From: CAYGOC01 sp964351495
Lineage (GTDB): Bacteria; Chlamydiota; Chlamydiia; Chlamydiales; SM23-39
Assembly (NCBI GenBank): GCA_964351495.1
Contig: CAYGOC010000009.1
Span: 21,576 to 85,575 of the forward strand
DNA: 64,000 nucleotides
Direction of reading: 5' to 3'
Under the pieces are notes generated by a model that was not told the DNA's origin, did not search any database, and saw nothing but the letters and a program-made list of their open reading frames with translations. The stretch's first letter is position 1. Each line of letters begins with the position of its first letter. The position numbers were made by a program, and so were the translations under genes. This document shows, one piece after another, positions 15,241 to 23,438 of the stretch.

Positions 15241-16896
15241 CTACAAGTAGACAGCCATGGCCATATCTTGGCTTTTTTCTTGAACTTCTTCTTTTTCTAC
15301 ATAGGAAACCTGAGAGTCACTATAACACTTCCATTTTCCATCTTCACTTGGATCTTTTACGTAGGCTACATAATGACCATAATCTATACTAGAGCCTCTA
15401 TGAACAATAAAGCCTTGAAGTTCTTTTGTGACCCCTCCAATAGAAACGGAAAAAGCCCCTGTAATTTTTGCATGAGATTTTACGGTACCTATTTCTTCAA
15501 TGTGAAGCGCTCTTTTAAAGCGAACCAATAAAGGCCTTTGCTGACAAACCCCTAGGGTTAGGCTTTTTTTCGCATATTCCGAAAACTTCCTTGTTGCTGT
15601 AAAAAACCCTAAAAACCCCGTAGGTTTGGACTCGATTATGTTTCCTTGTTCATCCCATGAATGGGGAAATTCCACTTCTTCTTCTTTAGAATAATCCGCA
15701 AGCATTTCTTCTAAACTAACTGCACCTTCTAGTTTTGTAAATGGAAGCTCAAGGACATTATGAGCTTCTGCTTTTTCTCTGATAGTAGGCCAGTCTATAG
15801 GACCTAACTTCAAATGCGATGTCAAATTAAAAGAAAACCAGTCAGAATCTACCCCAAGTCTTTTTAAAGATTCAGAAAGCTGATCTAATAAGAACACACA
15901 AAACTCCCCCGAATCTTGCATCCCTAGCCTACCTTGTTTTGTAAAATGTTCAAGCCAGCTTGGCTTAGCGTATAAAACAGAGCTACCTCCGTGCAGGGCA
16001 CGGTTTTCATACTGTTCATAAAAATGTATCAAGGAAAATAGATCGGGTTCTTCCTCTAGGGGATGTATACGTTTTTCCTCTAATGCAAAAAAAGCAGCTA
16101 GGTTTGGAGTGTCTTCTAGATTGTCTTCCTCTAATGCAAAAAAAGCTGCTAGGTTTGGAGTGTCTTCTACATTGTCTTCCTCTAGGGGATGTATACGTTT
16201 TTTCTCTGTAAACAAAAGAGGCGATAGAAAAGGCCTTAAAAGTTGAAAAACGGAATTAGCATAGCATATAGATGCTCCATTATATAGTCCTACACCTGGA
16301 GCCGGATTGTTAGATGATGAAGCCCACAACGCCGGTATAGCTGGAAAGGCATAGTCACCTCTAGGAGAAGAGTTGTTGGATAGGCTACTATCTTCCTCAC
16401 TATTTAAGAAAGGATCCTTTATAAGGGGTGGGTTTTCTGTAATAGGCACTTCTTTTTTTATCTTTTTTTGGACAACTTGTTCAATATAGGTGCTGATCCC
16501 AAATAAAAAGAAAGATAAAGCGCCCTTTAAGACAAAAGGCACTGTTTCTAGTCCCGTTATTTGAAAAGGAGAAAGAATAAAATTTCCGGTAGCCAGGAAA
16601 AAATAACAAACGGTAATGATAGCTAACATCCCAGAAGCTACATTTGCTGTATTTTTTATTGTTTGTAAGCTCTCCTGAGAAAAAATTGGAGAAAATGATC
16701 TTCCCAAACGGGAAAAATTTGGGAAAAAAGAAGGAGTAGTTTCTTTTTCTTCGGTAGGATGAACTGGCTTCAATAAAAAAGTACTCGTTTCTTGTGATTC
16801 ATCCCGCCTTATGTCAGAAGGATTCTCATTAGATATATTAAATATTGCGTAGGAAGGATACCCAACATACATAGATATATCATCAAAAGGCCGCAT
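15241..16896 (-). CDS. USP-type ubiquitin carboxyl-terminal hydrolase (peptidase C19), membrane-anchored
   Basis: The 551-residue protein carries the two USP signature boxes. The Cys box is GLYNGASICYANSVFQLL with Cys211 and oxyanion Asn206. The His box is YGHYVAYVKD with His508, followed by W-K-C-Y-S-D-S-Q-V supplying Asp527. An N-terminal region with two hydrophobic helices (about 86-108 and 118-137) precedes the domain, so it may sit in the inclusion or another membrane. Between the boxes lies a 17-residue acidic repeat (see 16076-16177). USP enzymes cleave ubiquitin from proteins. Bacteria have no ubiquitin, so the substrate would be host-conjugated ubiquitin (inference). The known Chlamydia DUBs (ChlaDUB1/2) belong to the unrelated CE clan. 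Confidence 0.85.
   Translation of the reverse strand: MRPFDDISMYVGYPSYAIFNISNENPSDIRRDESQETSTFLLKPVHPTEEKETTPSFFPNFSRLGRSFSPIFSQESLQTIKNTANVASGMLAIITVCYFFLATGNFILSPFQITGLETVPFVLKGALSFFLFGISTYIEQVVQKKIKKEVPITENPPLIKDPFLNSEEDSSLSNNSSPRGDYAFPAIPALWASSSNNPAPGVGLYNGASICYANSVFQLLRPFLSPLLFTEKKRIHPLEEDNVEDTPNLAAFFALEEDNLEDTPNLAAFFALEEKRIHPLEEEPDLFSLIHFYEQYENRALHGGSSVLYAKPSWLEHFTKQGRLGMQDSGEFCVFLLDQLSESLKRLGVDSDWFSFNLTSHLKLGPIDWPTIREKAEAHNVLELPFTKLEGAVSLEEMLADYSKEEEVEFPHSWDEQGNIIESKPTGFLGFFTATRKFSEYAKKSLTLGVCQQRPLLVRFKRALHIEEIGTVKSHAKITGAFSVSIGGVTKELQGFIVHRGSSIDYGHYVAYVKDPSEDGKWKCYSDSQVSYVEKEEVQEKSQDMAMAVYL
16076..16177. repeat. two tandem 51-bp repeats inside the deubiquitinase gene
   Basis: Units 16076-16126 and 16127-16177 are nearly identical and in frame. 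They encode LEED-N(V/L)-EDTPNLAAFFA twice. A second element encoding KRIHPLEE flanks both sides (about 16050-16075 and 16178-16205). The near-identity points to a recent slippage or duplication event in an acidic linker between the catalytic Cys and His boxes. Confidence 0.9.
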
Positions 16897-16959
16897 AAAT
16901 TTCCTAAATTAACCAGAAGTATTTTAAATAAAAATTCCTAAAAAAACCAGGTAAAAACC

Positions 16960-18543
16960 CTATTTAAAATAAAGAATATAGGGCTTTTCACCTAAGAAGG
17001 GATCTTGGTTTATAAATTGGGTAGGTCCCGGGAAAAGATAACGATCTTTTTCCGGGTTTAAGGACCTCTTATCAAGGATTTTTTTTATTTTTGGGTCTTT
17101 CGTATCTACTAAAGTTTTTTTGATAACCGCTTTTTTCTTCCCTTTTCTTAACTCAAAATGGATAAGAGAGGCAAGTGGAATCCCTAAGGCTTTCCATGAT
17201 AAAAAAGGCTTTTTTAGATGAGATATGGCCGCCATATAGCCGGTTGCTTTTTTGTGGATTAGTTCTATAGCGACTTTTCCAAGGTAATAACAATAGGTGC
17301 TATCAAATAAAGAAGGAAAAGAACACCTTCCTTCATATCCTAAAAAATGGGGAACCCCTTCAAAGGGAATTTTTTTCTTCGTAAGTCTATCTGTTATTAT
17401 TTGTAGAAAAAGCCTTTCCGTTTCTATTTTTGAAACGGGAATATTACCGTGAGGATCTTTTTCTAGCATGAGCTGATTTTGGATAGAAAACGGAAGGGCT
17501 AAAAAGGTTTTTCTCTCCTTTTGAGGAAGCTGTGAAGCTATCTTTTCAAAGGAGCTATTTTTTAGCTTATTTAATTCCTCTATAAGGCTTTTTATTTCCG
17601 ATATAGCTTCTATCATTCCTTCCGGGAAAAGGATAATCCCATACCGTTTTTTTGCTTTACTCCTTTTGATGATAAGCTTTTCTAAAATAGATACAATCTT
17701 TTCTAAAGAAAGTTTTTTCTCTTCAATCTCTTCTCTTAGAAAAAAGTAGTTAGGATTCGTTTGTAGAGCACATTCTAAAGCAACATGAGAAGCAGATCTT
17801 CCCATAATGCGGATAAAGTGGTAATACTTTTTCGAAGAGAGCGCATCTCTTGCTATATTCCCAATGGTTTCTGAATAGGTTTTAGTTGCCGTATGAAACC
17901 CAAAAGAGATCTCTATATCCTCTGTTTGCAAGTCTCCATCGATGGTTTTGGGAACGCCGATCACTCTAGTTTCTATGTTTTTTGCCAAAAAATATTCTGC
18001 TAAAAAGGCAGCATTAGTATTGGAATCGTCTCCTCCAATGATAACAAGGCCGTTTAAGGCAAGTTTTTGTACCGTACAAGCTGCTTTTTCAAATTCCTCT
18101 GGTTTTTCTATTTTATCTCTACCGGAACCAATAAGATCAAATCCCCCTTGATTTCGGTATTTTTGTAAAAGAGAAGGGGTTAGTTTCTTTACTTTTCCTT
18201 CTACAACTCCAATAGGGCCTCCCAAAAACCCATACAAAACGGATCTTGTATCGATCTTTTGAAGTGCTTTCATCATTCCGTAAAGAACGTTGTGCCCTCC
18301 CGGAGCAGGTCCTCCTGAAAAAACAACCCCTATCTTAAGAGGAGAAGAGGGTTCTTTTTTTTCCTTTTTAGAAGAAATAAACGCTAACTTTGGAAAAGAA
18401 GAAAGGTTAGGAAAGCTCTTTTTTACTTCTGATACCACCGAAAGTTCAGAAGTTTTTTTTATCGAAGCTTTTTCCAAATTTTCTAAAAAGGGAATTGAAA
18501 TAATAGGGTCTTCTTTTCTTTTTTTTTCTAAAAGACTTTCCAT
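16960..18543 (-). CDS. pfp: diphosphate-dependent 6-phosphofructokinase (PPi-PFK)
   Basis: This 527-residue enzyme phosphorylates fructose 6-phosphate using pyrophosphate, reversibly, in glycolysis. Motifs visible: GVVFSGGPAPGGHN (nucleotide/PPi loop), GGFDLIGSGRDKI, GGDDSNTNA, where Asp in GGD(D) selects PPi over ATP, PKTIDGDL (catalytic Asp), and MGRSASHVALECAL. The long form is typical of chlamydiae, spirochaetes and the plant beta subunit. ATG 18543 is preferred to the upstream TTG 18552 because it lies just 2 nt past the sdaA stop. Confidence 0.95.
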   Translation of the reverse strand: MESLLEKKRKEDPIISIPFLENLEKASIKKTSELSVVSEVKKSFPNLSSFPKLAFISSKKEKKEPSSPLKIGVVFSGGPAPGGHNVLYGMMKALQKIDTRSVLYGFLGGPIGVVEGKVKKLTPSLLQKYRNQGGFDLIGSGRDKIEKPEEFEKAACTVQKLALNGLVIIGGDDSNTNAAFLAEYFLAKNIETRVIGVPKTIDGDLQTEDIEISFGFHTATKTYSETIGNIARDALSSKKYYHFIRIMGRSASHVALECALQTNPNYFFLREEIEEKKLSLEKIVSILEKLIIKRSKAKKRYGIILFPEGMIEAISEIKSLIEELNKLKNSSFEKIASQLPQKERKTFLALPFSIQNQLMLEKDPHGNIPVSKIETERLFLQIITDRLTKKKIPFEGVPHFLGYEGRCSFPSLFDSTYCYYLGKVAIELIHKKATGYMAAISHLKKPFLSWKALGIPLASLIHFELRKGKKKAVIKKTLVDTKDPKIKKILDKRSLNPEKDRYLFPGPTQFINQDPFLGEKPYILYFK

Positions 18544-18545
18544 AA

Positions 18546-19922
18546 TTAGCAAAGAGGGATGTTTTGTTTTGAAAATAGAGCCAGCCCCCCAAGTGAGGTC
18601 TCTTTGTAGATATCTTTCATATCTTCCCCTGTTTTTTTCATAGTTTGAATTACAGAGTCTAAAGAGACTATATGAGAGCCATCTCCTTTTAAGCTTAGTT
18701 TTGCTGCTAAAATAGCCTTTACGGCACCCATAGTATTTCTCTCAATACAAGGAACTTGTACGAGTCCTTTTACGGGATCACAAGTAAGACCCAAATGATG
18801 TTCCATAGCTATTTCTGCCGCATTCTCTACTTGAGAAACAGAGCCCCCTAAAGCCGCTGTAAGTCCTGCGGCTGCCATGGAAGAGGCTACCCCAATCTCT
18901 CCTTGGCATCCCATCTCTGCAGCAGAAATAGAAGCTCCTTCTTTAAAAAGATGGCCGATAGCAGCTGATGTTAAAAAATAGTCAACCACCCCCTCCACGC
19001 AAAAAGAGGGGATAAATTTTTCATAATAGGCAAGTACGGCGGGAAGAACGCCGGAGGCTCCATTGGTAGGAGAAGTAACCACTCTTCCCATGGAAGCATT
19101 TTCTTCACATACAGCCATAGCAAAAACACTCACCCATTCCATGAACTCTTCTTCTTTAAAAGGACTAAGAACTAATTTTTCATATAAAATAGAGGCCCTT
19201 CTTTTTACGTTTAGACCTCCCGGTAAAAATCCTTTATTAGAGCACCCTCTTTCTATAGAGAGCTTCATCTCTTTCCAGAGAGAAAAAAGGTAGCTTCTAA
19301 CTTGGATTTCAGAACGAGTTGCTTTTTCATTTGCCATCACAATTTGAGCAATTGTTTTTGCTTGCTCTTGGCAAATAAGGAGAAGCTCTTCCGCTGTTTG
19401 AAAAGGGAAAGGAACAAAGGCGGTAGTTTTGGTGTTTTGTTTTTGTTTCATCTCTTCATGAGTAGCAATAAACCCTCCTCCTAAAGAGTAAAACACCTCG
19501 GATAGGGAGTCCCCGTTTTCTAAAAAAGCGGTAATTTTTAAACTATTTGCATGAAGGGGAAGTTTTTTGTCCTTATGAAATAAAATATCTTCCGTCCAAT
19601 TAAAGGAAATAGACTTTTGGCCTAAAAGCAGAATTGCTTTTTCTTTTTTTATAGTCTCCACAAAAGAATCTATCCTAGAAGGGTCTACCTCTTCTGCTTT
19701 AAAACCTAAAAGCCCCAAAACAAGTGCTTTATCTGTGTAGTGTCCCTCTCCCGTTAAAGCTAAAGAGCCGAAAAGATCGATTTGTATCTTTTGGATAGAA
19801 AAAAGAACCCCTTGTTTTTCTAAACTTTGTAAAAAACGAAGGGAAGATCTCATAGGGCCTAAAGTGTGAGAGCTAGAAGATCCAATACCTATAGAAAAAA
19901 GATCAAATAAACTGGTACTCAT
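18546..19922 (-). CDS. sdaA: L-serine ammonia-lyase (serine dehydratase), Fe-S type
   Basis: The 458-residue single-chain enzyme converts L-serine to pyruvate and ammonia. Both domains are present: the N-terminal beta domain (SIGIGSSSSHTLGPM) and the C-terminal Fe-S alpha domain (TSPTNGASGVLPAV, AAEMGCQGEIGVASSMAA, HHLGLTCDPVKGLVQVPCIERN). The Fe-S cysteines lie in MGCQ, LTCDP and VPCIE. It is followed almost immediately by pfp on the same strand, a plausible pyruvate/glycolysis pairing. Confidence 0.95.
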   Translation of the reverse strand: MSTSLFDLFSIGIGSSSSHTLGPMRSSLRFLQSLEKQGVLFSIQKIQIDLFGSLALTGEGHYTDKALVLGLLGFKAEEVDPSRIDSFVETIKKEKAILLLGQKSISFNWTEDILFHKDKKLPLHANSLKITAFLENGDSLSEVFYSLGGGFIATHEEMKQKQNTKTTAFVPFPFQTAEELLLICQEQAKTIAQIVMANEKATRSEIQVRSYLFSLWKEMKLSIERGCSNKGFLPGGLNVKRRASILYEKLVLSPFKEEEFMEWVSVFAMAVCEENASMGRVVTSPTNGASGVLPAVLAYYEKFIPSFCVEGVVDYFLTSAAIGHLFKEGASISAAEMGCQGEIGVASSMAAAGLTAALGGSVSQVENAAEIAMEHHLGLTCDPVKGLVQVPCIERNTMGAVKAILAAKLSLKGDGSHIVSLDSVIQTMKKTGEDMKDIYKETSLGGLALFSKQNIPLC

Positions 19923-20023
19923 AAAAAACCTTTTCCCAATTTATGAAACAAAAAAAATTCTTAAGCAAGATTTTTTCTTCTCTTCAAGAGCCGTTTTTCG
20001 TTATATTCGAAAAGGGCTTTTTT

Positions 20024-20776
20024 ATGAAGATATATGGTTTTCTTCCTGCTAGAATAGAAAGTAATAGATTTCCCAGAAAACTTTTAGCAAAGCTGGGAAA
20101 AAAGACAGTTATCCAACGATCTTATGAAGCGGCTTTACAAAGTACCCTTTTAGAAAAAGTCTTTATTGTCACAGATAGTAAGGAAATAGAAGAAGAGGCA
20201 GCCTCTTTTGCAGCGCCCACCCTCCTTACTTCAAAAAAACCTTTATCAGGAACTGAAAGGATTGTAGAGGCATTTCATGCCTATCCTTTTTTACAAGAGG
20301 CTAATTTTTTTTTAAATCTGCAAGCAGATCATCCCTTTACCGCAAAAGAGACAATCGATTCTATGGTTTCTCTTTTTCAAAAAGAACCTACTGTACCTCT
20401 TGTAACTTGCGTAAAACCTTTATCTAGAATCGACTATATCTCTTCAGAGCATGTGGTCAAATGTGTATTTGATAAGAACCATAATGCTCTTTATTTTAGT
20501 AGATCTTTTATCCCCTTTTCTCAAAAAAAAACTTTACCTGTTAATTGCTTTCAACACATAGGAATTTATGGATATAGCAAGAAGTTTCTGCTAAACTATA
20601 ATTCTTTAGCCCCCTCCCCCTTAGAAGAGGCAGAAGGGTTAGAGCAGCTGCGGTTTTTAGAAAACGGGATTCCCATCAAGGTCGCTTTGGTAGAAGACAT
20701 TGGCCAAGGGGTGGATGTTCCCGAAGATATGAAAAGGTGTGAAGAGATTTTATGTCAGTCAAGTATGTTTTTATAA
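20024..20776 (+). CDS. kdsB: 3-deoxy-manno-octulosonate cytidylyltransferase (CMP-Kdo synthetase)
   Basis: The 250-residue enzyme activates Kdo with CTP for LPS synthesis, feeding WaaA at 5318. The N-terminal LPARIESNRFPRKLL, the middle NLQADHPF (metal-binding Asp) and the late GQGVDVPEDM are family hallmarks. ATG 20024 gives the normal N-terminus; an in-frame upstream ATG at 19943 would add 27 unrelated residues. It overlaps pyrG by 25 nt, reproducing the chlamydial kdsB-pyrG-yqgF-zwf order. Confidence 0.95.
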   Translation: MKIYGFLPARIESNRFPRKLLAKLGKKTVIQRSYEAALQSTLLEKVFIVTDSKEIEEEAASFAAPTLLTSKKPLSGTERIVEAFHAYPFLQEANFFLNLQADHPFTAKETIDSMVSLFQKEPTVPLVTCVKPLSRIDYISSEHVVKCVFDKNHNALYFSRSFIPFSQKKTLPVNCFQHIGIYGYSKKFLLNYNSLAPSPLEEAEGLEQLRFLENGIPIKVALVEDIGQGVDVPEDMKRCEEILCQSSMFL

Positions 20777-22377
20777 CAGGAGGCGTTCTTTCTTCTTTAG
20801 GAAAAGGAATTACGGCCTCTTTTTTGGGGACTATTTTAGAAAGCCTTGGCTTTAAAATAGCCTTGATAAAATTAGATCCCTATTTGAATGTGGATCCGGG
20901 AACTATGAACCCTATGCAGCATGGAGAAGTCTATGTTACGGAAGATGGGGCAGAAACAGATTTAGACTTAGGCCATTATTATCGGTTTACAAGCTCTCCC
21001 CTCGGCAGATTTTCTAGCATAACTTCCGGGCAGATCTATCATACGGTTTTAACCAAAGAAAGAGAGGGGAAGTATTTAGGACAAACTGTACAAGTAATTC
21101 CTCATATCACAGAAGAGATCAAAAATAGAATTGAAGAGGTTGCAAAAAAAAATCCTGAAACGGAGATTGTTCTTTGTGAAATAGGAGGTACTGTAGGCGA
21201 TATTGAGTCTCTTCCTTTTTTAGAGGCAATAAGACAGTTTCGAAGAGAAAGGCCTAAAAGTTGTGCTAACCTCCACCTCACCTATGTTCCTTTTTTAAAA
21301 GCAGCAAAAGAGCTAAAAACAAAGCCTACGCAACACTCCGTACAGTCTTTAAGAGAAATTGGTATTATCCCTGATTTGATTTTTTGTAGAGCAGAGGAGC
21401 CTTTAGAAGAGAGCATTAAGGAGAAAATCTCTCTTTTTTGCAACGTGGATAAAGAGGCTGTAATTGATCAGCCAGATGTTTCAGAGAGTATCTATGAAGT
21501 TCCTCTTTCTTTGGAAAGGCAAAAAGTAGGAGAGAAACTGTGTGAAATTTTGCAAATAAAACCGCATAAAAAGGCCGATTTAACTCCTTGGAAAGCTCTT
21601 TTACAAAAAAAAAGAGAGGCGAAAAATGCCCTATCTATCGGTCTTGTAGGAAAATATTTAAGTCATGCAGATGCGTATAAATCCGTTTTAGAATCACTTC
21701 ACCACGCAGCTTTACAAGAAGGAATTAACTTACAGATTGTGTATGTTGACTCTGAAGAGGTACAAGAGGAAGCTTTACAAACTTGTGATGGTTTTTTAAT
21801 TCCGGGCGGATTTGGAAAAAGAGGTTTTGAAGGGAAAATACAGACTGCTACCTATTGTAGGAAAAATAAAGTTCCCTATTTTGGGATTTGTTTAGGCCTT
21901 CAGGTAATGCTGGTAGAATTTGGAAGAAATGTAGTGAACTTAGAAGGAGCCAATTCTTTTGAAATGGATCCCAACACGAAAAATCCTGTGATTCATGTTA
22001 TTTCAGAAACAGAAGGAAAAGCTTTAGGAGGGACCATGCGGCTAGGAAGTTACCCTTGTTCTATTATGCCCGGCTCTTTAGCGGAAAAGGTCTACCAAAG
22101 CCGAACCATTAAAGAAAGACATAGACATCGTTTCGAGTTTAACAACCAATACCGTACCTTATATGAAGAAAAAGGAGCGGTTTTTTCCGGTATCTGGGAA
22201 ACAGGTAATTTAGTGGAGATAGTAGAGCTAAACCATCCTTGGATGGTAGGAGTACAGTACCATCCTGAGTTTATTTCTAAACCCCTTTCTCCTCATCCCT
22301 TGTTTGTACACTTTTTGCAAGCCTCCTTAAAGCATAAAAAAACAAAAAAAGAAGAGCTCGTATGGCAAGAGTCTTAA
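20752..22377 (+). CDS. pyrG: CTP synthase
   Basis: The 541-residue enzyme aminates UTP to CTP. The synthetase half starts VKYVFITGGVLSSLGKGI (P-loop-like) with LDPYLNVDPGTMNPMQHGEV. The glutamine amidotransferase half has IPGGFGKRG, the nucleophile in FGICLGLQ, and the catalytic HPE in YHPEF. It overlaps kdsB upstream and ruvX downstream. CTP is also the co-substrate of KdsB, which gives the operon a biochemical logic. Confidence 0.97.
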   Translation: MSVKYVFITGGVLSSLGKGITASFLGTILESLGFKIALIKLDPYLNVDPGTMNPMQHGEVYVTEDGAETDLDLGHYYRFTSSPLGRFSSITSGQIYHTVLTKEREGKYLGQTVQVIPHITEEIKNRIEEVAKKNPETEIVLCEIGGTVGDIESLPFLEAIRQFRRERPKSCANLHLTYVPFLKAAKELKTKPTQHSVQSLREIGIIPDLIFCRAEEPLEESIKEKISLFCNVDKEAVIDQPDVSESIYEVPLSLERQKVGEKLCEILQIKPHKKADLTPWKALLQKKREAKNALSIGLVGKYLSHADAYKSVLESLHHAALQEGINLQIVYVDSEEVQEEALQTCDGFLIPGGFGKRGFEGKIQTATYCRKNKVPYFGICLGLQVMLVEFGRNVVNLEGANSFEMDPNTKNPVIHVISETEGKALGGTMRLGSYPCSIMPGSLAEKVYQSRTIKERHRHRFEFNNQYRTLYEEKGAVFSGIWETGNLVEIVELNHPWMVGVQYHPEFISKPLSPHPLFVHFLQASLKHKKTKKEELVWQES

Positions 22378-22790
22378 GTGTCGATTACGGTCTATCTAGA
22401 ATCGGCCTCGCTATTTCTGATCCAAGTCAAAAGATAGCCCTTCCTCTTGTCACCTTACAAGCTAAAAAAACAGAAGAGGAGTCCGCTGCAATGCTTTTCT
22501 CTTATATACAAGAGAAAAAGCTCTCCTTAGAAAAAGTACTCATAGGCCTTCCTCTTTTTTTAAACGGCAAAGAGAGCCCTATGAGCGAAAAGGTAAGGTT
22601 CTTTGCGGAAAAACTACAAAAGCTTCTTCCTTATCCTGTAGAATTTATAGATGAAAGGTTTTCCACCTCTTTTATAGAAAATTCTTTTAAAGAACTCTCT
22701 TACACAAGAAAAGAAAGGGCAAAAAAGATGGATGAAGCTTCAGCTTGCCTTCTTTTGCAAAATTATCTACAAAAAATATCACAGTTTTAA
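22362..22790 (+). CDS. ruvX: YqgF/RuvX-type pre-16S rRNA nuclease
   Basis: The 142-residue RNase H-fold protein has the catalytic acidic residues in LSVDYGLSRIGLA and DERFST and a late DEASACLLLQNYL. The family processes the 5' end of 16S rRNA. It overlaps the end of pyrG by 16 nt, as expected for the chlamydial operon. Confidence 0.92.
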   Translation: MARVLSVDYGLSRIGLAISDPSQKIALPLVTLQAKKTEEESAAMLFSYIQEKKLSLEKVLIGLPLFLNGKESPMSEKVRFFAEKLQKLLPYPVEFIDERFSTSFIENSFKELSYTRKERAKKMDEASACLLLQNYLQKISQF

Positions 22791-22796
22791 CCATCT

Positions 22797-22849
22797 TATA
22801 ATCAAGTAAATAAGAACAATATCTAGCAGTAAACCAACTCAAGTGCTAG
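22797..22849 (+). promoter_or_regulatory. promoter -10 with CIRCE-like inverted repeat upstream of hsp20
   Basis: A perfect TATAAT is at 22797-22802 with no clear -35. About 20 bp downstream, CTAGCAGTA (22823-22831) and AAGTGCTAG (22841-22849) flank exactly 9 nt. The CIRCE operator of the HrcA repressor is TTAGCACTC-N9-GAGTGCTAA. The spacing and the TAGCA/TGCTA cores match, but the inner bases of the left arm differ. The position just after the promoter is typical of CIRCE. It suggests HrcA control of the small heat-shock gene. Confidence 0.55.
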
Positions 22850-22904
22850 AAAAAAAAATCGCTCTTTTTTTATCATGGGGGATATAAAAACAAGGGAGGT
22901 TTTT

Positions 22905-23330
22905 ATGAGTAGAAAATCGTTAGTTCCATTTCTTACTAACCCTTTATTTAGCATGTCTGACCTGGAAGATTTCTTTAAGGAAGACTTTTTCACAGGGCAG
23001 CCTTCTAAAGGGGGCGGTGTTTCTGTTTATGAGGATGAGAAAAAAGTGCATGTGGAGGCAAGCGTTCCCGGCCTTTCTCCCGAAGATATAGAAGTCACCT
23101 TTGAAAAAGGGCTTTTATGGATCCGCGGGGAAAAAAAAGAGGAGGAAGATAAAAAAGAGGGAGATGTGAAATACCACACTAGAGCTTCTACCTCTTTTTC
23201 TTATAGAGTCTATCTTCCTACTAAAGTAGAAGAGACTTCTACTCCTGAGGCAGTTTGTGAAAAAGGAGTAGTAAAAATCTCTTTCGCTAAAGCAAAAACA
23301 AGCTCTCCTCAAAAGATCACCGTAAAATAG
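22905..23330 (+). CDS. small heat-shock protein, Hsp20/alpha-crystallin family
   Basis: The 141-residue ATP-independent chaperone holds unfolding proteins. The alpha-crystallin domain runs from about 40 to 140: VHVEASVPGLSPEDIEV, GLLWIRGEKKEEE, ASTSFSYRVYLP and C-terminal GVVKISFAKA. ATG 22905 is chosen because GGGAGG lies 5 nt upstream; an earlier in-frame ATG at 22875 has no such site. It has its own CIRCE-like site and a strong terminator, so it is a monocistronic stress gene between ruvX and the zwf region. Confidence 0.93.
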   Translation: MSRKSLVPFLTNPLFSMSDLEDFFKEDFFTGQPSKGGGVSVYEDEKKVHVEASVPGLSPEDIEVTFEKGLLWIRGEKKEEEDKKEGDVKYHTRASTSFSYRVYLPTKVEETSTPEAVCEKGVVKISFAKAKTSSPQKITVK

Positions 23331-23335
23331 ATTAC

Positions 23336-23366
23336 AAAAAGCCCCTAACTCATTAGGGGCTTTTTT
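23336..23366 (+). terminator. Rho-independent terminator after hsp20
   Basis: GCCCCTAA (23341-23348) pairs perfectly with TTAGGGGC (23353-23360) around a 4-nt loop, preceded by five As and followed by six Ts. It lies 5 bp after the stop codon. This is the clearest terminator in the window. Confidence 0.93.
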
Positions 23367-23438
23367 CTTTTTTTCTTCAAAAATCCTATCTGTTTTCTCT
23401 CTTTTTTTGTTAGAGTGTCTTCCTTAAAAAGAGGCTTT

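Noticed and set aside
19943..20023. In-frame upstream extension of kdsB (27 residues)
   Set aside because: The family N-terminus begins at ATG 20024, and the extension is AT-rich low-complexity sequence without similarity to KdsB.
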